DNA from: JAGVSV01 sp050952845
GTDB lineage: Bacteria; Bacillota; Clostridia; Christensenellales; Aristaeellaceae
Length of the DNA stretch: 64,000 nt
Assembly (NCBI GenBank): GCA_050952845.1
Contig: JBMNLP010000001.1
Location: 1,302,001-1,366,000, forward strand
Direction: 5' to 3'
This document shows positions 7,217 to 15,628 of the stretch, in pieces; the first letter of the stretch is position 1, and each line of letters starts with the position of its first letter. The notes beneath the pieces were generated by a model. It did no database searches, was not told the origin of the DNA, and worked only from the letters and a program-made list of their open reading frames with translations. Made by a program: the position numbers and the translations under genes.

Positions 7217-9847
7217 TTAAGCAGGATCAAGCATCTGCGTTGCTCCAGGTGTTGATGATATACTAAAGCCATTCTGGGCGACGTCTACCACCAATTCGCT
7301 GCCGGGCACCACCTCGCCTTCGATGAGCTTGCGCGCCACCAGCGTCTCGATTTTGCTTTGTATCAGCCGCTTCATAGGTCTTGCACCATAGATGGGGTCA
7401 TATCCCTGATCCATCATGCGGTCCAGTGCACGTTCTGTCAGGTGGAGTCCCAGCTCCTTGTCTGCCAGGCGTTGCCTGAGCCTGTCAAGCTGAAGGTCGA
7501 CAATTTGCCGGATATGATTTCTTGAAAGCGGCGTGAATATTACTATTTCATCAATTCTGTTGAGGAATTCGGGGCGGAAGTGGCCTTTTAGCATCCCCAT
7601 GACCATGTCCTTCGTATCGTGATGCAGCGTGCCGTCGTCGTGAATGCTGTCTAAAATTTGAGCACTGCCGAGATTGCTTGTCATGATCAGGATGGTATTT
7701 TTAAAGTCCACCGTGCGTCCCTGGCTGTCGGTGATTCGTCCGTCATCCAGCACCTGCAGCAGCACGTTAAACACCTCCGGGTGTGCTTTTTCGATCTCGT
7801 CGAACAGTACCACGGAATACGGCTTGCGCCGAACCGCCTCGGACAGCTGGCCGCCTTCCTCATAGCCGACATAGCCGGGCGGAGCGCCGATCAGCCGGCT
7901 GACGGAGAATTTCTCCATGTATTCCGACATATCGATGCGAATCAGGTTGCGCTCGTCATCAAAGAGAGCTTCAGCCAGTGCTTTAGCCAGCTCAGTTTTG
8001 CCAACACCTGTAGGCCCCAGAAACAGGAAGCTGCCGATGGGACGTGCTTCGTCGGATATACCGGCGCGGGAACGGAGGATGGCGTCTGATATCAGCTGAA
8101 CCGCTTCTTCCTGACCGACAACCCGCTTGTGCAGCTGTTCGGGCAAACGGAGAAGCTTTTCGCGGTCGCCCTCCATCAGTTTGGTGACCGGGATGCCTGT
8201 CCAGCGACCGACGATGCGGGCAATTTCTTCTTCGGTTACCTTGTCGCGCAGGTAGGTTGTTCTTTCCTGAAGGGATTCGCTGTTCTCCAGCGCTTCAAGC
8301 TCTTTCTTCAGCTTGGGCAAGCTGCCATACTTGAGCTCAGCGGCGCGGTTAAGATCATAGCTACGCTCGGCCTGGACGATGTCCGCGCCGACCTGTTCGA
8401 TTTCTTCTCGCAGCTTTTGAACCTTTCCTATTTCGTCTTTTTCATTTTCCCACTTGCTCCTCATCTGCGCATACTGGGAACGCAGTTCAGACAATTCCTT
8501 CTGCAGATCTTCCAGCCTGCCCATGGATAACTTATCTGTTTCTTTTTTCAACGCCGCTTCTTCAATTTCCATCTGCATGATCCTTCGGCTGACGGCGTCC
8601 AGCTCCTGGGGCATGGAATCCATTTCGGTTCTGATCATCGCACAGGCTTCGTCCACCAGGTCGATGGCTTTGTCTGGCAGGAACCTGTCCGAAATGTAAC
8701 GATGCGACAGCGTGGCTGCAGCGATCAGTGCATTGTCCTGTATTTTGACGCCATGGAACACCTCGTACCGTTCTCGAATGCCCCGGAGGATCGATATGGT
8801 GTCCTCGACAGAAGGTTCGTCCACCGTCACAGGCTGGAATCTGCGTTCCAGCGCTGCATCTTTTTCAATATACTTGCGGTACTCGTCCAGCGTGGTGGCG
8901 CCGATGCAGTGTAATTCGCCCCGCGCCAACATGGGCTTCAACAGATTGCCGGCATCCATGCTTCCTTCGGCCTTGCCAGCGCCGACGATATTATGTAACT
9001 CGTCGATAAATAGCAGAATCTGTCCTTCGCTGTTCTTAACCTCGGCCAGTACGGCTTTCAGCCGCTCCTCGAACTCGCCCCTGAACTTGGCGCCTGCAAC
9101 CAGCGCCCCCATATCCAATGAGAAAATGGTGCGGTCCTTGAGGCCGTCCGGCACATCGCCGCGCACGATGCGCTGCGCCAGTCCTTCGGCGATGGCTGTT
9201 TTGCCCACGCCAGGTTCGCCAATCAGCACTGGGTTGTTTTTTGTTTTTCTGCTCAAGATCCGGATCACGTCGCGGATCTCGCTGTCGCGGCCGATTACAG
9301 GATCGAGCTTCTGCTGCCGGGCTAACTGTGTCAAGTCGATGCCGTACTTTGTCAGGGAATCGTATGTGCTTTCCGGGTTATCGCTGGTTACCCTGGTGGC
9401 GCCGCGCACCGATGACAGTGCAGAAAGAAATGCATCTTCCCGAACTCCCCATTTTTGAAACAGAGTATTGAGCTGCCGATCTGAATTTTTCAGCAGTGAC
9501 AGCATCAGATGCTCTACTGATATAAACTCGTCCTTCATCTGGTCGGCGATGGTCTTTGCCTCGCGCAGCGCCGTGTCCATCGCCTGCGATACGTAAGTCT
9601 TTCCCTGTTCCCGTGTCAAACCTCTGACCCTGGGCAGCTTTTCGACTTCGTCCAGGGCTTCTTTTGACAGACCGTTTGCATCGACTTTCATTTTTATCAT
9701 CAGCTGGGGGATCAGCCCATCCCTCTCCTCAAGCAGGGCGCGCAACAGATGTGCCTGTTCTAAGGTCTGATTGCTGTATTCACCAGCAATTGTTTGAGCG
9801 CGCTGGATGGCCTCCATGCTTTTTTGTGTATATTGGTTGCCGTTCAT
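7217..9847 (-). CDS. clpB: ATP-dependent disaggregase ClpB
   Basis: The 876-residue Hsp100 chaperone threads aggregated proteins with DnaK. It has the N-terminal double Clp_N repeat (residues 1-150), a first AAA+ domain with Walker A GEPGVGKT (near 205), a long middle coiled-coil domain (about 400-530, rich in Glu/Lys/Leu) that marks ClpB rather than ClpC or ClpA, and a second AAA+ domain with GPTGVGKT (near 605) and the pore loop GYVGYEEGG. The ATG follows AGGAGGT. Its promoter carries a CtsR-like box. Confidence 0.96.
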   Translation of the reverse strand: MNGNQYTQKSMEAIQRAQTIAGEYSNQTLEQAHLLRALLEERDGLIPQLMIKMKVDANGLSKEALDEVEKLPRVRGLTREQGKTYVSQAMDTALREAKTIADQMKDEFISVEHLMLSLLKNSDRQLNTLFQKWGVREDAFLSALSSVRGATRVTSDNPESTYDSLTKYGIDLTQLARQQKLDPVIGRDSEIRDVIRILSRKTKNNPVLIGEPGVGKTAIAEGLAQRIVRGDVPDGLKDRTIFSLDMGALVAGAKFRGEFEERLKAVLAEVKNSEGQILLFIDELHNIVGAGKAEGSMDAGNLLKPMLARGELHCIGATTLDEYRKYIEKDAALERRFQPVTVDEPSVEDTISILRGIRERYEVFHGVKIQDNALIAAATLSHRYISDRFLPDKAIDLVDEACAMIRTEMDSMPQELDAVSRRIMQMEIEEAALKKETDKLSMGRLEDLQKELSELRSQYAQMRSKWENEKDEIGKVQKLREEIEQVGADIVQAERSYDLNRAAELKYGSLPKLKKELEALENSESLQERTTYLRDKVTEEEIARIVGRWTGIPVTKLMEGDREKLLRLPEQLHKRVVGQEEAVQLISDAILRSRAGISDEARPIGSFLFLGPTGVGKTELAKALAEALFDDERNLIRIDMSEYMEKFSVSRLIGAPPGYVGYEEGGQLSEAVRRKPYSVVLFDEIEKAHPEVFNVLLQVLDDGRITDSQGRTVDFKNTILIMTSNLGSAQILDSIHDDGTLHHDTKDMVMGMLKGHFRPEFLNRIDEIVIFTPLSRNHIRQIVDLQLDRLRQRLADKELGLHLTERALDRMMDQGYDPIYGARPMKRLIQSKIETLVARKLIEGEVVPGSELVVDVAQNGFSISSTPGATQMLDPA

Positions 9848-9863
9848 ATACCTACCTCCTCTC

Positions 9864-9924
9864 GGCCAAAGATTGACTATCTTTGACCTTAAGAATATTA
9901 TAACACGATCCAGGGGTTTGTCAA
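9864..9924 (-). promoter_or_regulatory. clpB promoter with CtsR-like operator
   Basis: Minus strand: -35 TTGACA (9919-9924), 16-bp spacer, -10 TATAAT (9897-9902), both consensus. Just downstream, GGTCAAAGATAGTCAAT (9872-9888) matches the CtsR heptad direct repeat (RGTCAAA-3-RGTCAAA) with one mismatch. The same stretch is also an inverted repeat (GGTCAAAGAT/ATCTTTGGCC). CtsR binding over the start region would keep clpB off until heat stress; ctsR itself is not in the window. Confidence 0.75.
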
Positions 9925-10000
9925 TCAGATTTGAGGAAATTGCCTTGTGAAAATTCAGTCTGTTTGCTATACTGATGTCAATTGAAGCGAGGTGAAATGC

Positions 10001-11137
10001 GTGGCTGGCGAATTGAAGAAGGGAAGCGCGATGCGCATCTGGTTTCTGTTGCTGATCACGGCTTTTCTGCTGTATCGCGTGGATTCGGTTTTAGACCTGC
10101 TGAAAAAGCTTCTCTCCATTCTGTCGCCATTTATCGTGGGTACCTTCATGGCGATGCTGGTCAACATTCCCATGGGTTTTTTAGAGAGCAGGCTGACTAT
10201 TTTCAATAGAACACCGCTGATGAGGCGCATTAGGCGTGCCATCTGCCTGACGCTTTCACTGTTGATTGTGTTATCAGTCATCGCCGTGCTGCTGGTGGTT
10301 ATTATTCCCGAAGTCATCGCCGCGCTGGAAGACCTGATCAGCGCGTTACCCGGTTTGCTGGCCAGGCTTGAAACCTGGCTGACGGAACAGAACGCTAATC
10401 TCAGGCAGCTGTTCGGACTGACCGAAGCCAGCGAGGGGCAAATTCGCGAACAGTTTCAAAATGCCTATCAGTTTTTGATCGGCGGCATTGGCTACTCGTC
10501 AACGGTGGTGCTGTCCGCTGCGCAACTGGTCATCAACGCGCTGGTTGGCATTGTCTTCTCTATCTACCTGCTGTATTCCAAGGAGCGGATTAAACGACAG
10601 ATATTTGCTGTGGCGGAAACATACCTGAAGCCGGCTCACAGCGCAGCTTTCTGTCGTGGGGCGGATCTGTTGACCGTTACTTTTTCCAGGTTTATCGGTG
10701 GGCAATGTCTCCAGGCGCTGCTGTCATCCGTGCTGACCGGGTTAGCCATGGTTCTGTTCGGCATGCCTTTCGCGCTGCTGATATCCCTGATTGTGTTCGT
10801 GATGGCTTTCATTCCAATATTCGGACCGTATATATCCGGTTTGATTGGCACACTGCTGATCGTCAGCGTGGATCCGTCCAAGGCGCTTTGGTTTGTGGTG
10901 ATCTTTCTGATTGTCCAGCAACTGGAAGGATCCATAATATACCCCAGCATCATGAGCAGCGCCATTGACATGCCGTCTATCTGGGTGCTTGTTGCTGTGA
11001 CGTTGGGAGGTGGCGTCATGGGCATTGCCGGCATGCTGTTGTTCATACCCTTGGCAGCGGTGCTGTACAATGTGGTGGAAGATGATGTCCGGCGCAAGCG
11101 TGAACATCAGCACCCTGCTCCGGCTGTGGAAAGCTGA
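10001..11137 (+). CDS. AI-2E transporter/PerM family membrane protein
   Basis: About 378 residues with roughly eight hydrophobic helices and the family layout: two N-terminal helices, a hydrophilic mid-section (residues 105-160), then a C-terminal bundle containing FGMPFALLISLIVFVMAFIP. Proteins of this family (PF01594) export or exchange small solutes; some act as autoinducer-2 or Na+/H+ transporters, but the substrate here cannot be told. I chose GTG at 10001 because GAGGTG lies 7 nt upstream; GTG 9992 and ATG 10031 are in frame alternatives. It is followed after 2 nt by an ABC ATPase gene. Confidence 0.82.
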   Translation: MAGELKKGSAMRIWFLLLITAFLLYRVDSVLDLLKKLLSILSPFIVGTFMAMLVNIPMGFLESRLTIFNRTPLMRRIRRAICLTLSLLIVLSVIAVLLVVIIPEVIAALEDLISALPGLLARLETWLTEQNANLRQLFGLTEASEGQIREQFQNAYQFLIGGIGYSSTVVLSAAQLVINALVGIVFSIYLLYSKERIKRQIFAVAETYLKPAHSAAFCRGADLLTVTFSRFIGGQCLQALLSSVLTGLAMVLFGMPFALLISLIVFVMAFIPIFGPYISGLIGTLLIVSVDPSKALWFVVIFLIVQQLEGSIIYPSIMSSAIDMPSIWVLVAVTLGGGVMGIAGMLLFIPLAAVLYNVVEDDVRRKREHQHPAPAVES

Positions 11138-11139
11138 TC

Positions 11140-12027
11140 ATGGAAGAGATTGTTTTCAATCAGGTATATAAGGAGTACCAGGACGGCGGTGGTTTATTCG
11201 ATTTCTCTCTCAGCGTGCCCAAGGGCACGGTGTTTGGCCTGCTTGGCCCGGCAGGGGCTGGCAAGTCCACCGCCATCAGCCTGCTGATGGGATTTCTCAG
11301 GCCAGACAGTGGCAGCTGCACCATCCGAGGGCAGGATTGTTTCAGCAACGCTGCGCATATCCACCGCTTTGCGGGTTTTCTTCCGCGAAATCCTGCCCTG
11401 CCGCCCAACATGACAGGGGAAGCTTTCATTGCCATGAAGGCAGCGATATCCGGCAGCGCATCGCCGGAAAAAGTGCGTACGTTGATGGAACGGCTGGATA
11501 TCAACCCGCTGGTGTCCTGCGGGCGCATGAATGCGCTGGAACAGCAAAAGCTTTCGATTCTGAGCGTTTTTATGCAAACCCATGAGGTGTTGCTGTTAGA
11601 CGAGCCGGCTGCCCACCTGGACTTTACAGCGCGCGCTGTGCTGATGGACATCCTGAACGAGGAGAAAGCCAGGGGAAAGACGGTGTTCATGACATCGCAT
11701 GTGCTGGAGGAAGTGCAGCGCATCTGCGATGTCATCGGCATTATCCGCAAAGGAAGGTTGGCTGTGGTTCAACCATCGGCATCCCTGGAGTATACGAGGC
11801 AGAAAGTCTATCATATTACGTTTGAAACCAATGCTGAGGCTGGCGCATTTGCCCAGGAATGGGAGGCAGCTGTCGAGGTCATCAGAAACCGCGTCATCGT
11901 TGCTATCCCGGCCAGCCCGCAGGTGCTGCTGAAAACGCTGGCCCGCTACCATGTCAAAGACCTGGTGGGTGGTCGGGAGTCGCTGGAAGAATCCTTTTTG
12001 CGCTACTACGGAGATGATGTCGTATGA
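11140..12027 (+). CDS. ABC exporter ATP-binding protein with degenerate Q-loop and signature
   Basis: The 295-residue ATPase looks like the bacitracin/CcmA-type exporter ATPases. Walker A GPAGAGKST (36-44), Walker B LLLDEP (151-156) and the H-loop His (FMTSHVLEE) are intact. Two key places are not: the Q-loop Gln is replaced (FLPRNP, Arg near 83) and the LSGGQ signature reads ALEQQK (132-137). This may mean slow or altered hydrolysis. It overlaps the permease start by 4 nt. Substrate is unknown. Confidence 0.85.
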   Translation: MEEIVFNQVYKEYQDGGGLFDFSLSVPKGTVFGLLGPAGAGKSTAISLLMGFLRPDSGSCTIRGQDCFSNAAHIHRFAGFLPRNPALPPNMTGEAFIAMKAAISGSASPEKVRTLMERLDINPLVSCGRMNALEQQKLSILSVFMQTHEVLLLDEPAAHLDFTARAVLMDILNEEKARGKTVFMTSHVLEEVQRICDVIGIIRKGRLAVVQPSASLEYTRQKVYHITFETNAEAGAFAQEWEAAVEVIRNRVIVAIPASPQVLLKTLARYHVKDLVGGRESLEESFLRYYGDDVV

Positions 12028-12821
12028 AGCAAGTGTTGTTCCGGTTCAGTCTGCGCAGGATTGCGTGGCAAACAGCGCTGGCGATGCTTACAGGCACGAC
12101 GCTGTCTGTGGTTGGCATTCTGTTGTATGCTGATGAGAGCGCAATGGAAGCCCTCACCCAAGCCCGTGCTGAAGCGCCGGCCCTGTTTACTATGCTTGGA
12201 TTTGGCGGCAGTGCGTCGCTGACGCTGCACATGGCGTCCACGCTGTATGGCTTGCTGCTGCCCAGCCTCTTGATATTGTATAGTACTGGCTGTATGGCGC
12301 GGCTTGTCTCCGGCATGATTGAGAGTGGCGAGGCAGCTCACTTTTTAGCCTCACCACATCCAAGGCGGGCTTTTGTGTGGACTCAGTATGCTGTGCTCGC
12401 TGTAGGGCTGATAGCCATTGTGCTGGCTACCATGTCAGCAGCCATGCTTGCTGCGGTTATGGTGATGCCGGGCAGGCTGCAGCTGGCAGGGTTTGGTGCC
12501 ATGAATGCAGGGCTGTTTTCTTTGGCAATGCTTTGTGCAGGACACGCTGCTCAGATATCCTGCCGGGTGGATGTGCGGCGCATGGCAAGGAACAGAGTGC
12601 TCGTTGTGCAGACCGTTTTTCTGCTCCTTTGGGCAGTTTCAAGGGGCAAGGGTGCGCAGGCCTATTTGGCCTATGTGACGCCAAGTTCGCTGTTTGACCC
12701 GGAAGGGCTGGTCATGCTGCGGGATGCGGCGTTGATCAAGGCGGCAGTTCTTCCGGCAGCGGCGCTGGTTCTATCGGTTTTGGGTTGCCGCGCTTTTACC
12801 AGGCGCGACTTGCCTTTGTAA
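12024..12821 (+). CDS. ABC-2-type exporter permease, putative
   Basis: 265 residues with about six hydrophobic helices: near 15-33, 70-90, 110-135, 150-170, 195-210 and 238-258. The gene overlaps the ATPase gene by 4 nt, so the two form one exporter. No family motif was recognised with certainty; the layout matches ABC-2 permeases such as those of the ecsB/YthQ kind. No substrate can be named. Confidence 0.7.
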   Translation: MKQVLFRFSLRRIAWQTALAMLTGTTLSVVGILLYADESAMEALTQARAEAPALFTMLGFGGSASLTLHMASTLYGLLLPSLLILYSTGCMARLVSGMIESGEAAHFLASPHPRRAFVWTQYAVLAVGLIAIVLATMSAAMLAAVMVMPGRLQLAGFGAMNAGLFSLAMLCAGHAAQISCRVDVRRMARNRVLVVQTVFLLLWAVSRGKGAQAYLAYVTPSSLFDPEGLVMLRDAALIKAAVLPAAALVLSVLGCRAFTRRDLPL

Positions 12822-12836
12822 ACGCAGTGTGTTTCA

Positions 12837-13916
12837 ATGAACGACAATATGTTCAGCCGGCATGATCAGGCATCCGATGTTTTGGTAGCGGGCGGCGGTG
12901 AAGCCGGACAGGTGCTGCAGCAACGTGTTCTCTGGCTGCAAAACGTTTTCAAAGCTGGGGAGATGCCGGGCATCAGCCCTGAGAAACTTGCGGGTAACCT
13001 GGCGTATCTGGTGTCAGCTTGTCTGCCTCTTGCAGGCCGGGAAGCAGCAAAGGAGCAGTTGCTGCGATGTTTCAGACAACTGCCGGCCGCACGGCAGCGT
13101 GCTGATAGGCTGGGCATGCCCGGTGCGTTGTTTCCCTCATGGAAAGATGCGGAAAGCGGCAGTGACAGCAGGCATTGGGATATTTGCGGTAACGCTTCGG
13201 TGGCGCAGGCTGTGTTTGACTATGTTGCCTATACAGCTGACTTTACCTTCCTGCGCAGGGAAGGGCTTGATCTGCTCGTCGGCATTGCTCAAAACGCCAA
13301 AGCGTACCTGGACAATCATGGTGGTGATCATAACGACCTTGTTGCAACGGCGGGATGGTGCGGGAGGCTGGCAAGCCAAGCGGTTGGGCTTGCCGGCGCG
13401 CAGCGACTGAGTGAGTTGGGGCTGATAGGTGGGGAACTGGCAGTATTCCGTGGTACCGCTAATCGATTGCACGAGCGGCGTACGTATGAAAAGGAGGAAC
13501 TACCCTATGCGCACCTGTCGTTGTACCAACATGATGCGCCGGTTTTTGTCCGCAGTATATGGGCATCTGCAAACGGCAATTATCAGGAGGCTGCGGTCCT
13601 TTTTGAGCAAGCGCTGTGCCAGGCGCTCGTTAAGGAGCATGGTATCCAGCCTGACCTGATCGGGATAGCCGGCTGTTGGTTAGCGTTATCACAAGGGTTT
13701 GCCGGCATGCGGACAGCAGCCAAGCTGTCCTTTGCGCCGTTTCTGCCACCTGGTTGGGCGCCATACGCTTTCCGATTCTGTTATCGCGATCGGATCATCC
13801 ACATCGGCGTCGGCAAAAGGCAGGTTACGCTGACGCTGGAGAGCGGTCCGTCCCTGGGCATCAATCTGTATCAGCAGCCACGTTTTTTAGAAACAAGGCT
13901 GACTATATTGAGGTGA
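12837..13916 (+). CDS. Truncated GH65-like (alpha/alpha)6-barrel protein, probably non-catalytic
   Basis: The 359-residue protein resembles the barrel and C-terminal part of family GH65 disaccharide phosphorylases. Family landmarks in order are GALFPSWKDAESG, HWDICGNASVAQAVFDYVA, TADFTFLRREGLDLLVGIA (about residues 100-160) and the end region AAKLSFAPFLPPGW...FRFCYRDRIIHIGVG (290-335). GH65 enzymes are about 750 residues with an N-terminal beta-sandwich; that is absent. The segment that should hold the GPDEY-type catalytic Glu reads HGGDHNDLVATAGW. The ribosome site is weak. It sits 6 nt before the M55 peptidase gene. Sugar binding without catalysis is inferred. Confidence 0.55.
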   Translation: MNDNMFSRHDQASDVLVAGGGEAGQVLQQRVLWLQNVFKAGEMPGISPEKLAGNLAYLVSACLPLAGREAAKEQLLRCFRQLPAARQRADRLGMPGALFPSWKDAESGSDSRHWDICGNASVAQAVFDYVAYTADFTFLRREGLDLLVGIAQNAKAYLDNHGGDHNDLVATAGWCGRLASQAVGLAGAQRLSELGLIGGELAVFRGTANRLHERRTYEKEELPYAHLSLYQHDAPVFVRSIWASANGNYQEAAVLFEQALCQALVKEHGIQPDLIGIAGCWLALSQGFAGMRTAAKLSFAPFLPPGWAPYAFRFCYRDRIIHIGVGKRQVTLTLESGPSLGINLYQQPRFLETRLTILR

Positions 13917-13922
13917 AATGAT

Positions 13923-14723
13923 ATGAAAAAGCTGTTTATCTGTGCTGACATGGAGGGCACCTGCGGCATCACGCACTGGGATGAAACCGAGCGCACCCAT
14001 CCTGATTATACATACTTTGCCGACCAGATGACCCGCGAAGTCAGCGCGGCATGTGAAGGCGCACGTGAAGCGGGCTATAACCAGGTGGTGGTTAAGGACG
14101 CACACGACAGCGCCCGCAACCTGAACCCCAGGCTCTTGCCTGATCATGCCCGCGTGCTGCGCGGTTGGGGCGGCCATCCCTACATGATGATGTTGGGGCT
14201 GGATCATTCGTTTGACGGCGTCGTGTTCACAGGCTGTCACAATGCAGCCGGAACAGACAGCAACAACCTGGCTCACACCATGACAAGATCAGTGTGCGAA
14301 CTGAGGATTAACGGCGAGACGGCCAGCGAGCTGTACATCAACGCGCTGACTGCTTCGTTAGAGGGCGTGCCTGTCTATGCTGTCAGCGGTGATGAAGGGG
14401 TCTGCGCCTGGATCCATGACAAATCTCCGTGTACAAAGGTTATACCGCTGAACAGCGGCATAGGCGCTGCGGTCAGCAGCTTGCATCCCAACGATGCAGT
14501 GCGGCTGATCCGCGAGACCGTCCGCGAGGCTTTGAAGCAGCCTAAGGAAGCCTGCCTGTTTCCCATGCCCAAGCGCTTTGAGGTGGAGATGACGTTCAGA
14601 GAACACGCCGTGGCCAAGCGGCTCAGCTTTTATCCCGGTATCCAGCAGTCCGGCACCAGAACGCTGGTGTACCGTTCGGATGACTATTTTGAAGTGTTGC
14701 GCATGATGCATTTCGTTCTGTAA
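13923..14723 (+). CDS. M55-family D-aminopeptidase (DppA-like)
   Basis: The 266-residue cytoplasmic zinc peptidase resembles Bacillus DppA, which releases D-amino acids from peptides such as D-Ala-D-Ala. Metal ligands can be placed by the family pattern: Asp9 and Glu11 (ADMEG), His61 (KDAHDS), His106 (TGCHNAAG) and Glu136 (GETASELYINA). All are present, so it should be active. It follows the GH65-like gene by 6 nt and precedes two isomerase genes, suggesting a scavenging operon for envelope or peptide-sugar material; that role is inferred. Confidence 0.88.
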   Translation: MKKLFICADMEGTCGITHWDETERTHPDYTYFADQMTREVSAACEGAREAGYNQVVVKDAHDSARNLNPRLLPDHARVLRGWGGHPYMMMLGLDHSFDGVVFTGCHNAAGTDSNNLAHTMTRSVCELRINGETASELYINALTASLEGVPVYAVSGDEGVCAWIHDKSPCTKVIPLNSGIGAAVSSLHPNDAVRLIRETVREALKQPKEACLFPMPKRFEVEMTFREHAVAKRLSFYPGIQQSGTRTLVYRSDDYFEVLRMMHFVL

Positions 14724-14763
14724 ATATCATAAAACAACAAGGCTGACAGCCAAAAGGAGGTTC

Positions 14764-15606
14764 ATGATGCGTTCTTTTCCTATCGGTGTGATCTTGGAGT
14801 CGCTCAGACAACCCATTCCCCAAGCGCTGGATACGATTCAGGCGTTGGGTGTGCAGGGGGTGCAGGTTTACGCTACTTACGGCGATCTGTCCCCCGAAAA
14901 ACTGACCAAAGCGTCAAAGAAAGAATTCAAGAAAATGGTGGACGACCGCGGGCTGATGATATCAGCTCTGGTAGGCGACCTGGGGCACGGGTTTGGCGAC
15001 CCGGAGAAAAATCCCGGGTTGATCGCCAAATCCAAACAGATCCTTGACCTGGCTAAGGAGTGGGATACTGATATCGTAACCACGCACATCGGCGTGGTGC
15101 CGGAGGATTCCAGGCATGAACGGTATGGCATCATGCAGGATGCCTGCGGCCAGCTTGCGGAGTATGCGGATTCGCTCAAAGCCCATTTCGCCATCGAGAC
15201 TGGCCCTGAAACAGCGGCGACACTGAGCGGTTTTCTCGATTCGCTGCACTCTACCGGCGTGGCGGTCAACATGGATCCTGCCAACCTGGTCATGGTGACG
15301 GGGGACGATCCGGTGCAGGCAGTCTATACGCTGAAACGGTATATCGTTCATACGCACGCCAAGGACGGCCGCAAGTTGTACGACAAGGACCCGGAAAAGA
15401 TCTACGGCATTGTGCCCGATCAGGTGGTGACCGACCCGGCTTTCATTGAACTGCCGCTGGGCGAAGGCGATGTGCCTTTTGACAGGTATCTGGAAGCGTT
15501 GCGTGATATCGGCTACAAGGGTTTTTTAACCATCGAACGCGAGGTAGGCGCCCAGCCGGTCAAGGACATCGAGATGGCGGTCAGATTTTTGCGTGGTTTT
15601 TTCTAA
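14764..15606 (+). CDS. Sugar phosphate isomerase/epimerase, AP-endonuclease-2 TIM barrel (first)
   Basis: The 280-residue protein has the xylose-isomerase-like TIM-barrel fold. Likely divalent-metal ligands follow the family order Glu-Asp-His-Glu: AIETGPE (near 143), NMDPANL (near 176), HTHAKDG (near 197) and LTIERE (near 259). Such enzymes isomerise or epimerise sugars, keto-acids or inositols; the substrate cannot be read from sequence. AAAGGAGG stands 6 nt before the ATG. It lies 22 nt upstream of a second member of the family. Confidence 0.82.
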   Translation: MMRSFPIGVILESLRQPIPQALDTIQALGVQGVQVYATYGDLSPEKLTKASKKEFKKMVDDRGLMISALVGDLGHGFGDPEKNPGLIAKSKQILDLAKEWDTDIVTTHIGVVPEDSRHERYGIMQDACGQLAEYADSLKAHFAIETGPETAATLSGFLDSLHSTGVAVNMDPANLVMVTGDDPVQAVYTLKRYIVHTHAKDGRKLYDKDPEKIYGIVPDQVVTDPAFIELPLGEGDVPFDRYLEALRDIGYKGFLTIEREVGAQPVKDIEMAVRFLRGFF

Positions 15607-15628
15607 AATCTGAAATTAAGGAGTTATT

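Noticed and set aside
9864..9888. CIRCE (HrcA) operator before clpB
   Set aside because: The CIRCE consensus TTAGCACTC-9-GAGTGCTAA is absent; the repeat matches CtsR instead.
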